Source: Rhexocercosporidium sp. MPI-PUGE-AT-0058
Lineage: Eukaryota > Ascomycota > Leotiomycetes > Helotiales
Direction: 5' to 3'
Length of the DNA: 64,000 nucleotides
Assembly (NCBI GenBank): GCA_020746875.1
Contig: JAGTJL010000005.1
Coordinates: 2,232,001 to 2,296,000 of the forward strand
In this document: positions 48,001-60,704 of the stretch, piece by piece
Layout: each line of letters begins with the position of its first letter
Position numbering within the stretch: the first letter of the stretch is position 1
Notes under the pieces: generated by a model
Database searches by the model: none
What the model was told of the DNA's origin: nothing
Seen by the model: only the letters and a program-made list of their open reading frames with translations
Translations under genes and position numbers: made by a program

Positions 48001-51000
48001 CTAGTCGTCCTCCTCGGCCTCGGTGGCCTTGGGGGTGAGGTGCCATCTGCTGTTTCCGAGATCGTCCTTCTCGTGGGCAATGGCGACCTTGGACAAGTGG
48101 GAGAGGATGTTCTCCATCTGGGTATCTGCGCGGCTGCGCTTGGCGCGGCCGAGGTTGTCGAGCCATGCCATGCGGTTCATGAGGTAGTAGACGATAGCAA
48201 TGACGATCGAGACACCGATGGAGTAACCCCAGACGATGACGACGGTGACAATGGAAGTGTGGCCGTTATCAGACAGAAGTCTGTTGCGGGTGACTGGGTT
48301 GGAGGGCTCGCCAGCTCCACCGCACAACCAACCGAAGACGGTGAAGAGGGTGGAGAGGACATCGACACCGAAGATGGCGCCGACGAGTTGCCAGGATGGC
48401 CAGGTCTCACCACCACGGGTGACGAAGATGAGCCAGTTCTCGGTAAGGGAGACTTCGAGGAAGAGTATACCTTGGATGGAACCGAAGTTGTTGATGACAC
48501 CACCGTTGGGGAGGAAGAGAGCACCACGGATGACCCAGGTACCGAGAGCGAGGAGAACACCGAGGACGACGGAGATGATCCAGATCTTTGGAAGTTGCCA
48601 CTCGACTGGGCGCTGTTCGAAATGGGCGTTGTCGTAGGCGACGGCAATGGTGGCAAGATCGGCAAAGAGGGCAAGGAAGACAATGAGCTCAGCGCGGATG
48701 GTCTCGTTGATGATGATCATGGATGTGACAAGGTAGATCTCCATATGCAAGCAGAGGGCGATACGGTATTGGATGTATGCCTTCATACGTTGGAAAATTT
48801 GACGGGCGATCTTGATTGCCGAGACGATGGTGGAGAGACCTGGGGCGAGGAAGACAATATCGGCAGCGGCTTGAGCGGCTTCAGTAGCACCCTCGACGGC
48901 GATACCACAGTCGGACTTCTTGAGAGATGGAGCGTCGTTGACACCGTCACCAGTCATGGCAGTCAAATGTCCACGTTGTTGCAACATCTCGACGACCTGG
49001 TACTTGTGCTCGGGGAAGACCTCGGCGAAACCATCAGCCTTCTCGACAAGATCGTGCTGGGTGGTTCCAGAGAGACCACCGTGGATGAGACGTTCAGAGT
49101 TGTAAACCTTGGTACCAAGAGCCAACATCTTGCAAGTTTCCTTGGCAATAGCGATGGCATCACCAGTAAGCATCTTAACAGAGAGACCGAGAACTTGGGC
49201 TTCAGCGATGGTAGAGGCGGTATCCTCACGAGGAGGGTCGAACATGGGCAACATGCCGAGCAACTGCCATTCTCCGTCACCTTCTTGAACGGCAACACCA
49301 AGGGAACGGAAACCACGACGAGCGAACTCGGTAGTCTTGGCCTTGTAGAGATCGGAATCTTCCTTGGAGCAAGCAGAGAGGTTCAGGATAGCCTTGGGGG
49401 CACCCTTGGCGCAAGTGTAGCGAACACCATCCTTGACGACAATAGCAGTGATACGCTTGGAGACGGGGTCGAAGGGAGTGAATTTCTCAGTCTTCCAGCC
49501 TTGGGAGAGGATCTCCTTGGCTCTTGGGTAACGCTTGAGAGTGAGAATGGTGACTTTGTCGATGGGGTCGAGAGACTTGACGTTGTGGGAGGAAGCGAGA
49601 GCGGCAACAGCCATCATCCAGTTAACATCGACACCATCGGCGACGAACGGCTCACGGATGGAGAGTTGATTGGCAGTGAGCGTGCCGGTCTTGTCGGAGC
49701 AGAGAACATCGACACCCTGCAGGAAGGATTATTAGCTTGAGATCTTGCACGTGTGATTGGTACTGGAGCTCATCAACCGGCAGTCTGAATGCAGGCTTCA
49801 CAGTAATCCAATGCGATGTACGCGGGATCAAAGAAGGCGTCGGCTAAGACAATCCAGCCAATGATGACTGGGGAGGCTGCATGATCGAGCGACCGGTCAC
49901 AGCACTAACTGCAGACCACATGCAACCACCAAAAAACGTGTAGATGAGGGGAAAACTTACAGCGAGGGATTCAATGGCAGTGAGCTTCTGCACGATGGCC
50001 TTCTCCTTGGCGAGGTAAGCGGCACCGACAGCGAGGGTGGTGGTGGTGACAACTGGAAGACCGACGGGGACACCGACAATCAACAGGATAAGAGCGTAAT
50101 GGAGCAAGTTGTTAGAGCTGTCCTCGGGAGTAGCGATTTTCAAGTGACGGAAGAAACCTCCCATCCAGGCGGCGAGAATCCAGCCAACGACCAAGACCAA
50201 GAGCGACGTGCCGATGGAGTTCATGATGGCCTTGAAATGTCCTTGATCCTTGGCTCCAGAGACCAAAGAGGCAGTGCGACCGACGAAAGAAGTCTTTGCA
50301 GAGTGGGTGATGATGGCATATGCCTTTCCACGCTTGCAACCAGTAGTGTAGTAGATGACATCGGCGACGTACTTGTCAACGGCGAGGGACTCTCCAGTCA
50401 TGGCAGATTGATCAATGGCAAGAAGAGCGTATCCCGATCCGTGCTTGTGCTCGAGCTCATCATCATCCTCGCCCTTCTCAGCAGCAGACTCGCCGGCCTG
50501 AGCTTCCAGTTCGCGGAGGTATTCTTGGTAACCGTTGGGGTTGTCGTAGGCAGAGATAATTCGGGCGTCACCGGGGACGACTTGTCCATCCTCGATGATA
50601 ATCTAGTAGAAATTAGAATTGATCAATGGAGTGTAGAGTGTCATTCAATTGAGGGTGCTGCGTGGGTGGGTGTGCAGTGAGGATCAATGGAGTGAGAACT
50701 TACAATATCACCGGGAACCAATTCACGGGCCTTGATCTCCTCCTCGACACCGTTACGGACGACAGTTGTGCGCATGGCGATATCTCCCTTCAAACTGGCG
50801 ACGACATCGGCAGCCTGCTTTTCTTGGTACCAACCGACGATAGCATTAAGCATCAGAATACCGATAATGACACCCAGATCAATCCATTGACGCAGACCAG
50901 CCGCGAGCAGGACAGCGATTTCCATAACTGTAGAGGGTTAGAGGATTGGTCTGGCAGGCCAATTGGCGTCAATTGAAGCTTACCATAGAGAATGGGGCCG

Positions 51001-51377
51001 GTGAAGAAACCCAAGAATTTGAGGAACAGGTTCTCCTTCTCCGTGGTCAATTCGTTCCATCCAGTCTTCCTTCGTCTTTGCTCGACTTCGTGTGTCGACA
51101 GACCCTTCTTCCAGTCGGTCTGCATCCACTCTTCGGGGGCCTCGAAGCTGCCATCGGCGCCGGGGGTCAACTTCTTCTTGCCGAACTGATACCACTTCTT
51201 CTTGGGCACATCGTCGTAGATGGAGCCAGCGACGGAGGCTCGGCGCCCGTCTCTGTAGTTGGAGATGTACTTCACGAGGTTACCGTACTCGCCCAGGTCG
51301 CCGCCGTCATTGGGTTGCGCATCGCGTCGAAGGTCTTTTTCGGCATCGCCGTTCTCAATGTCCTGATGAGGAGCCAT
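48001..51377 (-). CDS. pma1: Plasma-membrane H+-ATPase (P-type, P3A), PMA family
   Basis: Pumps protons out of the cell using ATP and drives secondary uptake. Exons (minus strand) are 50984-51377, 50704-50927, 49961-50602 and 48001-49716, about 991 aa; introns are 56, 101 and 244 nt. Visible motifs are TGES in the actuator domain (about 275-278), CSDKTGTLT with the phosphorylated Asp (about 428), MLTGDAIAIAKET, and TGDGVNDAPSLKKSDCGIAV in the hinge. PILYVMEIAVLLAAGL and the later hydrophobic runs give the usual ten helices. The protein is longer than the about 920-aa Neurospora and yeast pumps: it has a longer N-terminus and an acidic insert (about 222-263, GEDDDELEHKHGSG) just before the TGES strand. 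The C-terminal tail has no Ser/Thr pair before HEK, and ends in an acidic stretch. Codon use is strongly biased to C-ending codons, as in highly expressed genes. Confidence 0.95.
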
Positions 51378-52229
51378 TGTGGTGGGGGAGGAAGAGGGGA
51401 GATGGGAGGGAGACAGACAGACAGCTCAAAGAAGACCACAGCACGGCACCTGCACAAAGACGAGAGGAAAGAGGATTGAAAGGAAAGTTGTGCTCGGGGG
51501 TGGGAGCTCTATTTAATCTAAGGCTCGCGACGGGCTGGTAGGATCACCAGCTAAGTCTTTCCGGTCTAGCGAAATATTTCGCTCACGAACCTGACTTGAC
51601 TGGAACTTGACGGCCACGGGCCACGGCCACTGCGGGAGTCAAGCTGTAACGGCGTCACTCTCGCTCGGACTTGACGGCATCTGGCTTTCGAGAGATGACC
51701 ATCGACCAGGTGAAGGAAAGGTGGGTGGGTTCTGGACTAGGGTTTTGGAGATGGGCGGCCACTGGGCCACTGGGCCTGGGCGGGAAGGGGAAGGGGGGGT
51801 AATTGGAGCAATAGAACCGTGGGATGGAGGGGTGTGGTAGACTTCCAACATTATTCTGTCTGGGTACTGTAGTGGACTGCAGACTGTGCAGATTGTGCAG
51901 ACTGTGCCGATAGACAGACAGACAACAGACAAACAGACCAAGACAGAGTGAGGCATTTTGGCAGCAGCTAGCTAGACCAAACCAGCACAAAGCGGCTTTA
52001 CCCATTTTTCTTCGCAGGCGAGGGAGCTAGGGGCAGTACAGTTCTGACTTACTGACTGGGGGGAGAGCATGAGCACGAGCACAGTGCAAATCAAAACAAT
52101 GAACAAGAATTGGCGCGTTGGTGGGGGTAAGTGATAAACAACCAGAGCGGGCAGAGTGGCAGAGTGGCAGAATGGAGAAACGCACGGAAACAACAGACAG
52201 GATCTGAGTCGCTTTGATCCTTGCCTGGC

Positions 52230-52262
52230 AAGGGGGGAGGTAGGGGTAGGGGTAGGGTAGCA
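52230..52262 (+). promoter_or_regulatory. G-quadruplex-like tract upstream of the proton pump
   Basis: The plus strand has successive runs of six, four, four and three G separated by TA-containing loops (GGTAGGGGTAGGGGTAGGG). It lies about 0.85 kb upstream of the pump start codon, with the G-rich strand opposite the coding strand. That it folds or regulates is inference. Confidence 0.4.
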
Positions 52263-55200
52263 GTAGGGGTACGGTGGGTGCATGTGTGGGTGGGTGGGTA
52301 TGTATGGAAGATGGAAGGGATGAAGGTTTCGGGGCTTTGTAGGGGAAACTGTAGGAAAAAATGGATGGGCCACGGAAGAACATGGTGTTACTGGGGGTAA
52401 TGAAGGGGCTCGAGGGGGTAGGGAAGAGCATTGTCGTGAAATCTCCCCAAGTGGAGTACAGTGCAGTAAAGTCAGTGCTGTGGTTGGTCTGGAATGGAAA
52501 TGTGGACAGTGCGTGGATGGAGACAAGTATGGAGTACAGGAGATTTGATTTGATACTGAGGATGAGATATGATAGGAAATGAGGTATGATAGGAGGACTG
52601 GAGTATTGATTGATACTGCTGTGACTGATGAGATCCTGTGCGAATATAATGTGTCAAGACAAGGAAATAGAGAAGTCTTCCGGATAGGAAGCAAGGAACG
52701 CTGTACAGTATTGAAGTAACTGATACTGTAACCTGACAACAACATGCTGTCACTCTGCTCTAGAGTGCTCTGGAATGCCAGCAAGTCCACTGTGAGAACT
52801 TCATACATAGTAGTAACACGAGACCACTGAAAGAACTACCAGAACACCACCCTAAGTCCACTAGAACTCTTCGAAGGGTACCCTAACTGCTCTCACCACA
52901 GCTTGCGATCTGACTACAGTAGTGTCTGTATCTTAGATGACCCTAGATACATACCTACTGCATCTCCCACTGTCCGTACGTACGAAATGAAATCTACAGT
53001 CATCCTCTTCCATTCCGTTATAGCCTGACTAACCAGCCGTACTGTACTTCTACAGTCTGCATTGAGTCTCGGAATAGCATCCATCCTCATAAGCCGCAAC
53101 AGACGGTACTGTACGTTGCTGAGCTCAATCTTGATGACTGTGCCAGAAGCCAACACATCATACCGTACAGTACCGTACCGTACCGAACCACCCTTCCACA
53201 ACCATTCTACCCTCCCCCCAGAACCACCCAAAGACCGACCAACAACAGAAAGACGAATTCAGGCCCATGACGAAATACCGACCTCCGTAGCCCATCAAAA
53301 CCCACCACCCCCAGTCCGCCTTACTAACACCCGGCCACCGTACACCTCCCTGTGCCCAACAAGGATAGCCGGCGTAAGATGACGGTGGTCCTCTCAAAAG
53401 AGAGATGGGGGCATCCCAGTTTCTGGCCTGGATGTTTCCTTCCCAGAAAGCTCCCCCCCTCCCCACCTCAAAGCCCACCAACCAGACTGCCATCTCGATG
53501 CAAACCTTCCTCAAAGTAGACTAGACAAGGGCAGCCCTTGTCCCCCCCGGCGCACGACTCGAGGATGACGAGGGCGAACGGTGCGGCCTGGGCAGAAGGG
53601 CAGGAGGGCACGAGATAATTTGGTGGATGGTGATTGGCCAATGGCAGCTCGCTGAAATAGGATAGGAGGAAATTTTCTGGTTCGCTTGATATTCCTGTAC
53701 GGAATAGGTGAAGAAGGGAAAAGGTAAGGTGAATCGGGGATTTTTAGATAGATGCCTTTTTGGCGTGTGGCCGCGCGAACCGTACCTAGTAGTACTATAC
53801 TATAGCAGGGAGTGCGGGATGTTTGAGCGTGGGCTACCCGTACTGCTTGAAGATGGACGAACTATGAGGAATCGTGCATGTGTGGTCACTCACTCACTCA
53901 CGTACTCACAACTCATACCTAACGTGCTCTCTCAATCTGGGTGAGTGAGTGCTGTCTCCTGCACTGTGACAGTTGTGGCTTTGGTCGCCGTATCTGCCTC
54001 TTGGCCGGGCACCGGGCACTGAGCATGGGCACGCACGCACGACGCAACTGCAACACGCCATACAAAAATCTCCGCCTTCCTTCCCTCCTCCATCTCTTGC
54101 ATCCTGTCGTGCCCACACGCAAGCCCTGCGCGTCCCCATAGTCCCCATACAAAAGAGGCATTTATTACTCGAGTATGAGGGTTCACGTCTTCCTTCTCCT
54201 TCAAGGGTTCAAGGCTTGACTTTTTCAAAACTGGAACACCAACAGCAACAGCTGCAGAACTTCGGTCAGGACCGGAAAGACTCCATCCATCCAAGCCTCG
54301 AAAAAGTCTCCCTAGTCGCAGAGTAGGCACCGTAATATCATTTCACAGTGCCTATCGATCTGGCAGCTCGGCTCAGACGGCTCCTTGCAGTTGCAATACC
54401 GTACTCGAGCCGCCAGAGGAAAACTAACCGGTATATACACCCCGATATAGACTAGACCATCACTCGCATGAGCGAATCTCCATGGCACTATTGGCCAAAA
54501 GGGAATTGGCATCCCGAATGTGGCCTATCTGGTGGACCTGATTTGATATGAGATGTATGCGCTCAGCGCTGAAAGAAGGGCAAGGCCAGCAGCGACACTT
54601 CAGTGGCAGCTTGCTTTTTTGGGCTTTTGGGCTTTTGGCTTTTGGCTCTTGGTCGGTCTTTGGTTCTACTGCTACTTTCTCTTAGCAAATGCCAAACCAG
54701 CATTGGGTGCAATCTTCCCTATCCAAGCTCTTAGATTCGCTGGAATCGAGCTCCCATGCAGGTGGCGGCGCCTCATTGCTATGGATGTCCTCCCCGTCCG
54801 CCGTGCGCAGATGGGATGTGGAGAGGTCGCCGTAGCAAGCCTCAAGCCTCGACATCTTCTCTGACCCTCTACTAACGCGAGTCAGCTAGACTGGGCTGGT
54901 CTAGGAAGGCCTCGAAAGCTTAGCAACCGATTGACGTTTGAGCTAAGATCCGCCTTCCACTTCCCTTCCCTTCACATTGCTGTCCATTCATTCCCTTGCA
55001 CTCCGCTGTTTTTGTTTGTTTTGTTTCCTTTGTTGACCCAGACCCGGCCAGGCCAGCCAGCGAGCTCTTCTCAAGCCTCCCGAGTCTCGCCCAGCGCCCA
55101 CTAAAGGTCATGTCAACCCCCCAACAGCCTCATCTCCAGCCATGTCTCTTCCCTATCGCATACCGTTGATATGCTGTAGCTTCCTGTGGCCCTGCTGTGG

Positions 55201-57087
55201 CTTCAACTGGACCGGTCTGATGCAGTCCAGCCCATATTGGCGCATCTTCACCCTCATCTTCCCTTCCCTCCCTCCCCTCCCCCATCCATCAAATCTGCAA
55301 CTAAATCTGCAGTACATCCGCACACCCACGGAATCGAATCTGCGCGGAGGTTTTGTGCCGGCTAGCGGCATCCACCTTTTTTTGTTAGCATTTCACTCCA
55401 TTCGTACATCCGTATCACCAAAAAAATTGGTGAGGACTTGCGCTTATTTTTCGCATCACTGCTGTCCAGGAGCTCCAGCCTGGCCTGTCTCTACTTTGAA
55501 CACCCCCCTCTGCCGTGACACTGCACTGCACATCTTTTCCGCACGTAGCCTTCCCATGCTCCGGTGTCTCCGACTTGTCTAATTTTTTTTTACTCTCTCT
55601 CTGTTCTCTACACCGACCAAACGAGCCGCGATACCCAGAACTTTCTATGCGGCATTTAAATTTCCTCATCTGAGTCACGTGTGGGGGTACAGGAAATGCC
55701 TCTCTTCTTCCGTCTGGCGGCGACAGCGGCAGCGGTCCACGTCGGCATGTCGGCATATCGGCGTCTGCTATTTTTCGCTACGATCTGCTCTAGATCTTCC
55801 TGGTCATTCCATGTCTTGAGTCTTGAATCTTTCTGGGGCAACGAAGGCGTTTCAACCGATTGGGGATTCGAGATTCGAGATTCTTCGAGGGATGAACGGG
55901 AATACCCCAAAAAAAATCATCGCTTCCTTTAGAAACACCTGGTTCTTTCTTGGCAGGCACAGATTCTGCTTCCCCTTCTTTTCGAACTTCTCGAACTTCT
56001 CGAACCGCCCTGTGACAGATTTCCATTTCCTATCTAGCTGCTACTATATTGTACTATCTACCTGTCGAGTCCACAGTAGCCAGCCCACCCGTTGCCAACG
56101 GCGACGAGAGGAACGCCCCCCGCGAGCTCAATCCCTGCCAATCTCCAAATCTTTGAAAAAATATCATACAGTAACAGTAAAGCTCCATCCCAGCGGCTGA
56201 ATCCCGCGTTTCGTTTTTCTCCCTCGCTATCTTCTCGCTAAACACGTCCAGACAAGCCCCCTCCCCGGCCTTGCCCTGGCAACGCTGTAAAGGTAAAGCC
56301 TGTAATTTTGAAAAGAATTGGAATCATGCTGCTGCTGCTGCACCTCCAGCGCCAAAAACCAAAAAAAAGGGTAAAGCACAGGCTTATTTTCACAGGGCAG
56401 TCAAGATAGGATAGGATATCCCAACCAGAAAAACCCTACAGTACCAACAAAGACAGACAGACCCCCATCCCCATCTCCCGAACCTTCTGCAGATCGCGGA
56501 CGGGGCAGGAAAATCTGCATGTATGCATGTATGCATTGTAAATTTTATCTTTCCCGAAATACCTTTTTCTCTTTCTCGCTGTGCATCACCAGCACCTCGG
56601 AATCGAATTGGAATCCTGAGGAGCGTTTCGCTTTACGGTTCGCTTGCAGGAAGAAAGAAAGGTCCCTTTTGCGATTCTGGTGCTGGTTCAGGTTCTGGTT
56701 CAGAGATTTTTAGCATTCCTGGGCATGTCGCAAACACGAATCCCTTGTCGCTGTACTGTACACACAACACAGTGATCCTTCCCGTAAACACCCTTCCGAC
56801 ACACTGCACTGCACTGCACCGTACCTACAGTACGAGTCCTGTCTGAACATTCGGCACGAAACCCATCCGTTTGGGGACCCCAGGGAAAAAAAACTTGAGG
56901 CATTTTCCCATACTTGAGTCGATTCCTTGGGGTCTTGGACGAGAATGATCCCCAGGTCATTTTTGCACTTCCATGACTACCTACCCCACAATTATTTGGA
57001 CTCGTAGGTCTTGTCGTTGTCTTGTCCCTTCTTATTTTCTTCGCTTATCACTGGGGCGGTTATCATACCGCGCTCCGCGTACCCCCA

Positions 57088-57112
57088 ACAGTACAGTACA
57101 GTACAGTAGTGC
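57088..57112. repeat. Tandem TACAG/GTAC palindromic microsatellite
   Basis: Four overlapping copies of ACAGT form repeated GTAC palindromes. Similar clusters appear at 53160-53185 and 58571-58592. Confidence 0.7.
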
Positions 57113-58210
57113 CGGTACTACCTTAGAATGCTAAATGCTAGAGTACCAGACTATCAAGAACAGGAGTAACAACAACATTAGCCAGCCATGGCACGACTCA
57201 ATGCGATGCAGATAATAATAATTCTCTCAAAGTAGGCAAAATGATCACGCAGACGTATATCTGGGTATCATGCAATGTCGCTCACAATGTATCTTCTTTC
57301 GTCTTCTTTCTGCTCGGCAGACGGGCAGCTGATTACTCGTAAATGATCTGCTGCAGAGTAACCTGTACTCGAGTAGAGTAAGGCGCCAATACTTCTTGTA
57401 TCCGTAGCCAAGCGGACGCGCCGAAGCACTGCTTGATACAGATCTTCGTATTGAACTTTGCTGACTTGTCTATTCCTCTATCGATTTTAGGACTCGATGC
57501 GCACGTAAAAGTGAATGAGATCAGATCTCAGATCAACCAATGAATAAAATCTCCTTTCGATGGCCGGTTTCCGATGCAAGATTACGACCGAGACCGTAAA
57601 GCTCGGTAGTCGGTCATCATTTTGATTACTGGCTGCGTTGTCAACCTCAGAGCAATTTTACACTTCACTTCACTCGCTCATTTCGGTCCTCGGTTCGGCT
57701 TATTACTGTGCTCGTACATAATAATAAATGTGCCTGAGCCAGCCTTGCCAAGTCAGATATATGACGGCATACAGCCCGAGATATATCCTCTCCTCCGCTT
57801 CCCTTTATTCCGCTCGGTCGAACCTATACAAAACCCGCGATATGCAATTCCAAAAATCCACACTCATCCATCCCACTCTCCAACCCCATAAATAAATCAG
57901 AAGCCAGGAGGAGCCTGATTAGCCAACGAAGTAATCCCGCAAAACAGACCTTTCCCCTTCCTGCAACTTAACCACGGCGCCATAGAACCGTTCCCGCTGC
58001 CAAGCTGCACGACCACAGTTTCAAGCTCGCTTATCGTTCAGACCAAAAGCAGACCAGACCAGCCTGAACCTTGACACTTGGCAGCTCTTCTCCCCTTCCC
58101 TCCTCTTCCCCTGCCCGCCCAGCCGCCGCCCGCGATTCAATCCAATTCGAGTTCCGTTTCATCTTCGTCCAAGTCCCAGACCCTACCCTCGAAACACGTT
58201 TCCCAATTTT

Positions 58211-58232
58211 TGGCTGGCTGGCTGGCTGGCTG
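58211..58232. repeat. (TGGC)n microsatellite
   Basis: Five tandem TGGC units are read directly within pyrimidine-rich non-coding DNA. Confidence 0.85.
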
Positions 58233-59270
58233 AAAAGAGGGATTGCTCGTGCAACGCTTCCACCGGCCTTGTTATTCCAATACTACAGTATAGCCTATGT
58301 TTTGACTCCTTCCCCTCCCCCCTCCCTTATGATTCGCATGAAACCTCCGCATTTGAATTTGCCTTTTCGAGGTTCCAAGAAACACCAAGACCACCAAGCC
58401 GCCGAAGAGATCACAGATCGCAAAGATCACACGTCTTGGCAATACTCCTGGAGATTTGTTCAACGGCGATCTCTACCCCCATGACCCCTGCTCTCGCTAT
58501 GGTACATAAAATTCGACCAATAATATTGCCAAGGGAGAATTTGTGGGTAGCATTGAGAAACTCGAGAGTCTACTGTACTGTACTGTACGGAGTCAGAGAA
58601 ATGTGATAGAAAGGTGAGATAAGCATGAAACCTCCACACGCCGAGCCTACTTCCAAGCCGGTAGGCATGTTGCTTGTGTGGATGGGAGATGGGTGAGTGC
58701 CGGGAAGGAAGAGGATACTTCCCGCTCGCTCGCTGGGGCTTAAAACGCTGTTTTATGTCTGCACGTTCGTGAGAACGGACGGGATCGTAGGGTTACAGTA
58801 GGGAAGGAGAAGGATGTAACGAGTTCTCCTGGATGGACTCTTGCGTGTGTAGCCGACGAGTCCTTCCCGTGCAGTACGGTGTTGATCGATCAACAAGGAA
58901 TCGTAAATAGAAGAGGCTGGGATGGGATGGGAGATACAGGACATCCGATCGCAGGCGATCAAACAGGAGGAAGAGAAGAGCCGCACACTAAACCTCCGAC
59001 TCCCGTTCGTTCGAGCCTCAGATCCTACGGTAGCTTCAGGTTCCAGAAGCTGGGAAAGAAGGTGGTTTGATAGGCAGGCGACTCGACTCGACTCAACAAA
59101 TCCTTCCACCGCTCTCAAAATAGCTAACCACTCATCTACCTGACATGTATCGACTACGTTTCTTTACATGAGATCTGTCTGATCATAGCCTAATGAGGGG
59201 AATTGTCAAGCCAAACGAGACAGATAAACAGATCAGATGTTTCCCAAACTAGCCTGCAACTCTGCCAATG

Positions 59271-59299
59271 TTCTTGTCTTGTCTTGTCTTGTCTTGTCT
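59271..59299. repeat. (TCTTG)n microsatellite
   Basis: Five tandem TCTTG pentamers are read directly, within non-coding DNA. Confidence 0.85.
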
Positions 59300-60704
59300 C
59301 CTCTCCCCTCCCCACCCCAAGCAAATCATCGCCAACTACCGAATCACGCCCAGCCCGGCACGGCACTTTAACTACGTAACCCCTTACCATCCATCCAAAC
59401 AACATTCCTGGAATCTCGAAACAAAGCCGCAGAAGAAAATGAAAACGAGTCCCGGTCTCCCCCACATTCATCTTGGCTCATATTCGTCTCCCCACATCGT
59501 CAAAATTGCCGGTAGTGTTCGACCTTGTGACCTACCAATTCCCCTTCTTCCTCACCTCGCATAATTCCAACTTAACTAACAGAATCGCATATACTATTCC
59601 TCTCCTACGTGCCAAGGCGTGCAAATATTTCCATTCTTCCTTGGCTGTGTTTCTATTCCATTTCACAATAGCTGATCGATTCCTCAACCCAACCTCCCCT
59701 CCCCCTCCCCCACATCCTACTCCAGACGATCAACTCATCTCTGTTTGAGCGCCGGCTGGGCAAGTCGACCGATACGCGGTACTTGCAGCATACCAAGAAA
59801 CACCAAGACGTTTAAGAGATACAAGAGGGCACATCATTGCTTAATCCGAATATGTCCGAAACGGCGAGACCGAGCTCGGCGTCTGGGGAATGAATGGTAT
59901 TGGAAATTTCGAGGTGAACTGAAATGTGCCTGTACCCCAATACTCCACACCAAGAAAACACCAAGAAAACACCAAGACAAGAAGTGACAGCCGCTTCAGA
60001 AGCCAAAACATCTCAATCAAGACGTCTTGGTATGTAATTACACAGGCGACCAGGCGAGCAAGCGAGTAAGTAAGTCGTTCCGGATGCGGGTTAGTTAGAC
60101 TCACTTGGAGAGGGGGGTGCCAAGATGTGCGAGTGTGAGATGGAGGTGTCTCGAGCGCTAGACGCTTCACTTGTTTTAGTGCTATGGTGAGGGAGCTGCG
60201 CTTTGAGGGGTTGGGAGGTAGGTTTAGATTGCCGTACTGTGATGTATTGGGTTTTGGTTTTTGGTTTTTGCGTTGTTGGTTTGGAGATGGGGTATTGGGG
60301 AGGTGGTGAGGATTGAGGGCATCGAGAGGGTGAAAGGGGGAGAGGGAGTGGAGGAGAGGAGAATTAGGCAGACACGTGCTTTGATTTTCCTGTCGCTTGC
60401 TTGTGTATTATTCTTTTGTAGAGGCTTCTATTAATCCCCCTGGTTTCACGATAGAGTTGGTGGTCGTCATTTATGTGTGTAGAACTATGTGATAGAAGAG
60501 ATGAGATGCTGTTGGTGAGAGTTTTTCTCCTTTGGTCTTGACTCTACTTCGCAACGCAAAGTGAGCGTCCACTCAAGCTTTCATGATACTCCTTGGAGAC
60601 AATCTAGCAGCCATTGGAAGCTTCTCAGACTTGTCTTTTGGATAATGAATCTCTGTAGCTAGACCTCGGTTCTTCATCTTCAACGCTAAACATTGCTTTC
60701 TTAG

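Larger units (their letters stand above)
51378..60700. other. 9.3 kb gene-free, low-complexity region upstream of the proton pump
   Basis: No gene family motif was recognised on either strand. The sequence is full of pyrimidine tracts, CAGA runs (51910-51945), TACAGTAC/TACTGTAC palindromes (53040-53190, 57088-57112, 58571-58592), a G-quadruplex-like tract (52230-52262), TGGC repeats (58211-58232) and TCTTG repeats (59271-59299). The part next to 51378 must hold the pump promoter and 5' UTR. The remainder may be the long regulatory leader of a neighbouring gene. Confidence 0.5.

Noticed and set aside
48040..49740. 566-codon open frame antisense to the proton pump
   Set aside because: It lies wholly opposite a conserved exon; the C-ending codon bias of the pump gene removes stops from the antisense frame. 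Its product is repetitive Asp/Gly/Thr without motifs.
55142..55582. 146-codon plus-strand open frame in the gene-free region
   Set aside because: Pyrimidine tracts translate to Pro/Leu/Ser runs; no conserved block.
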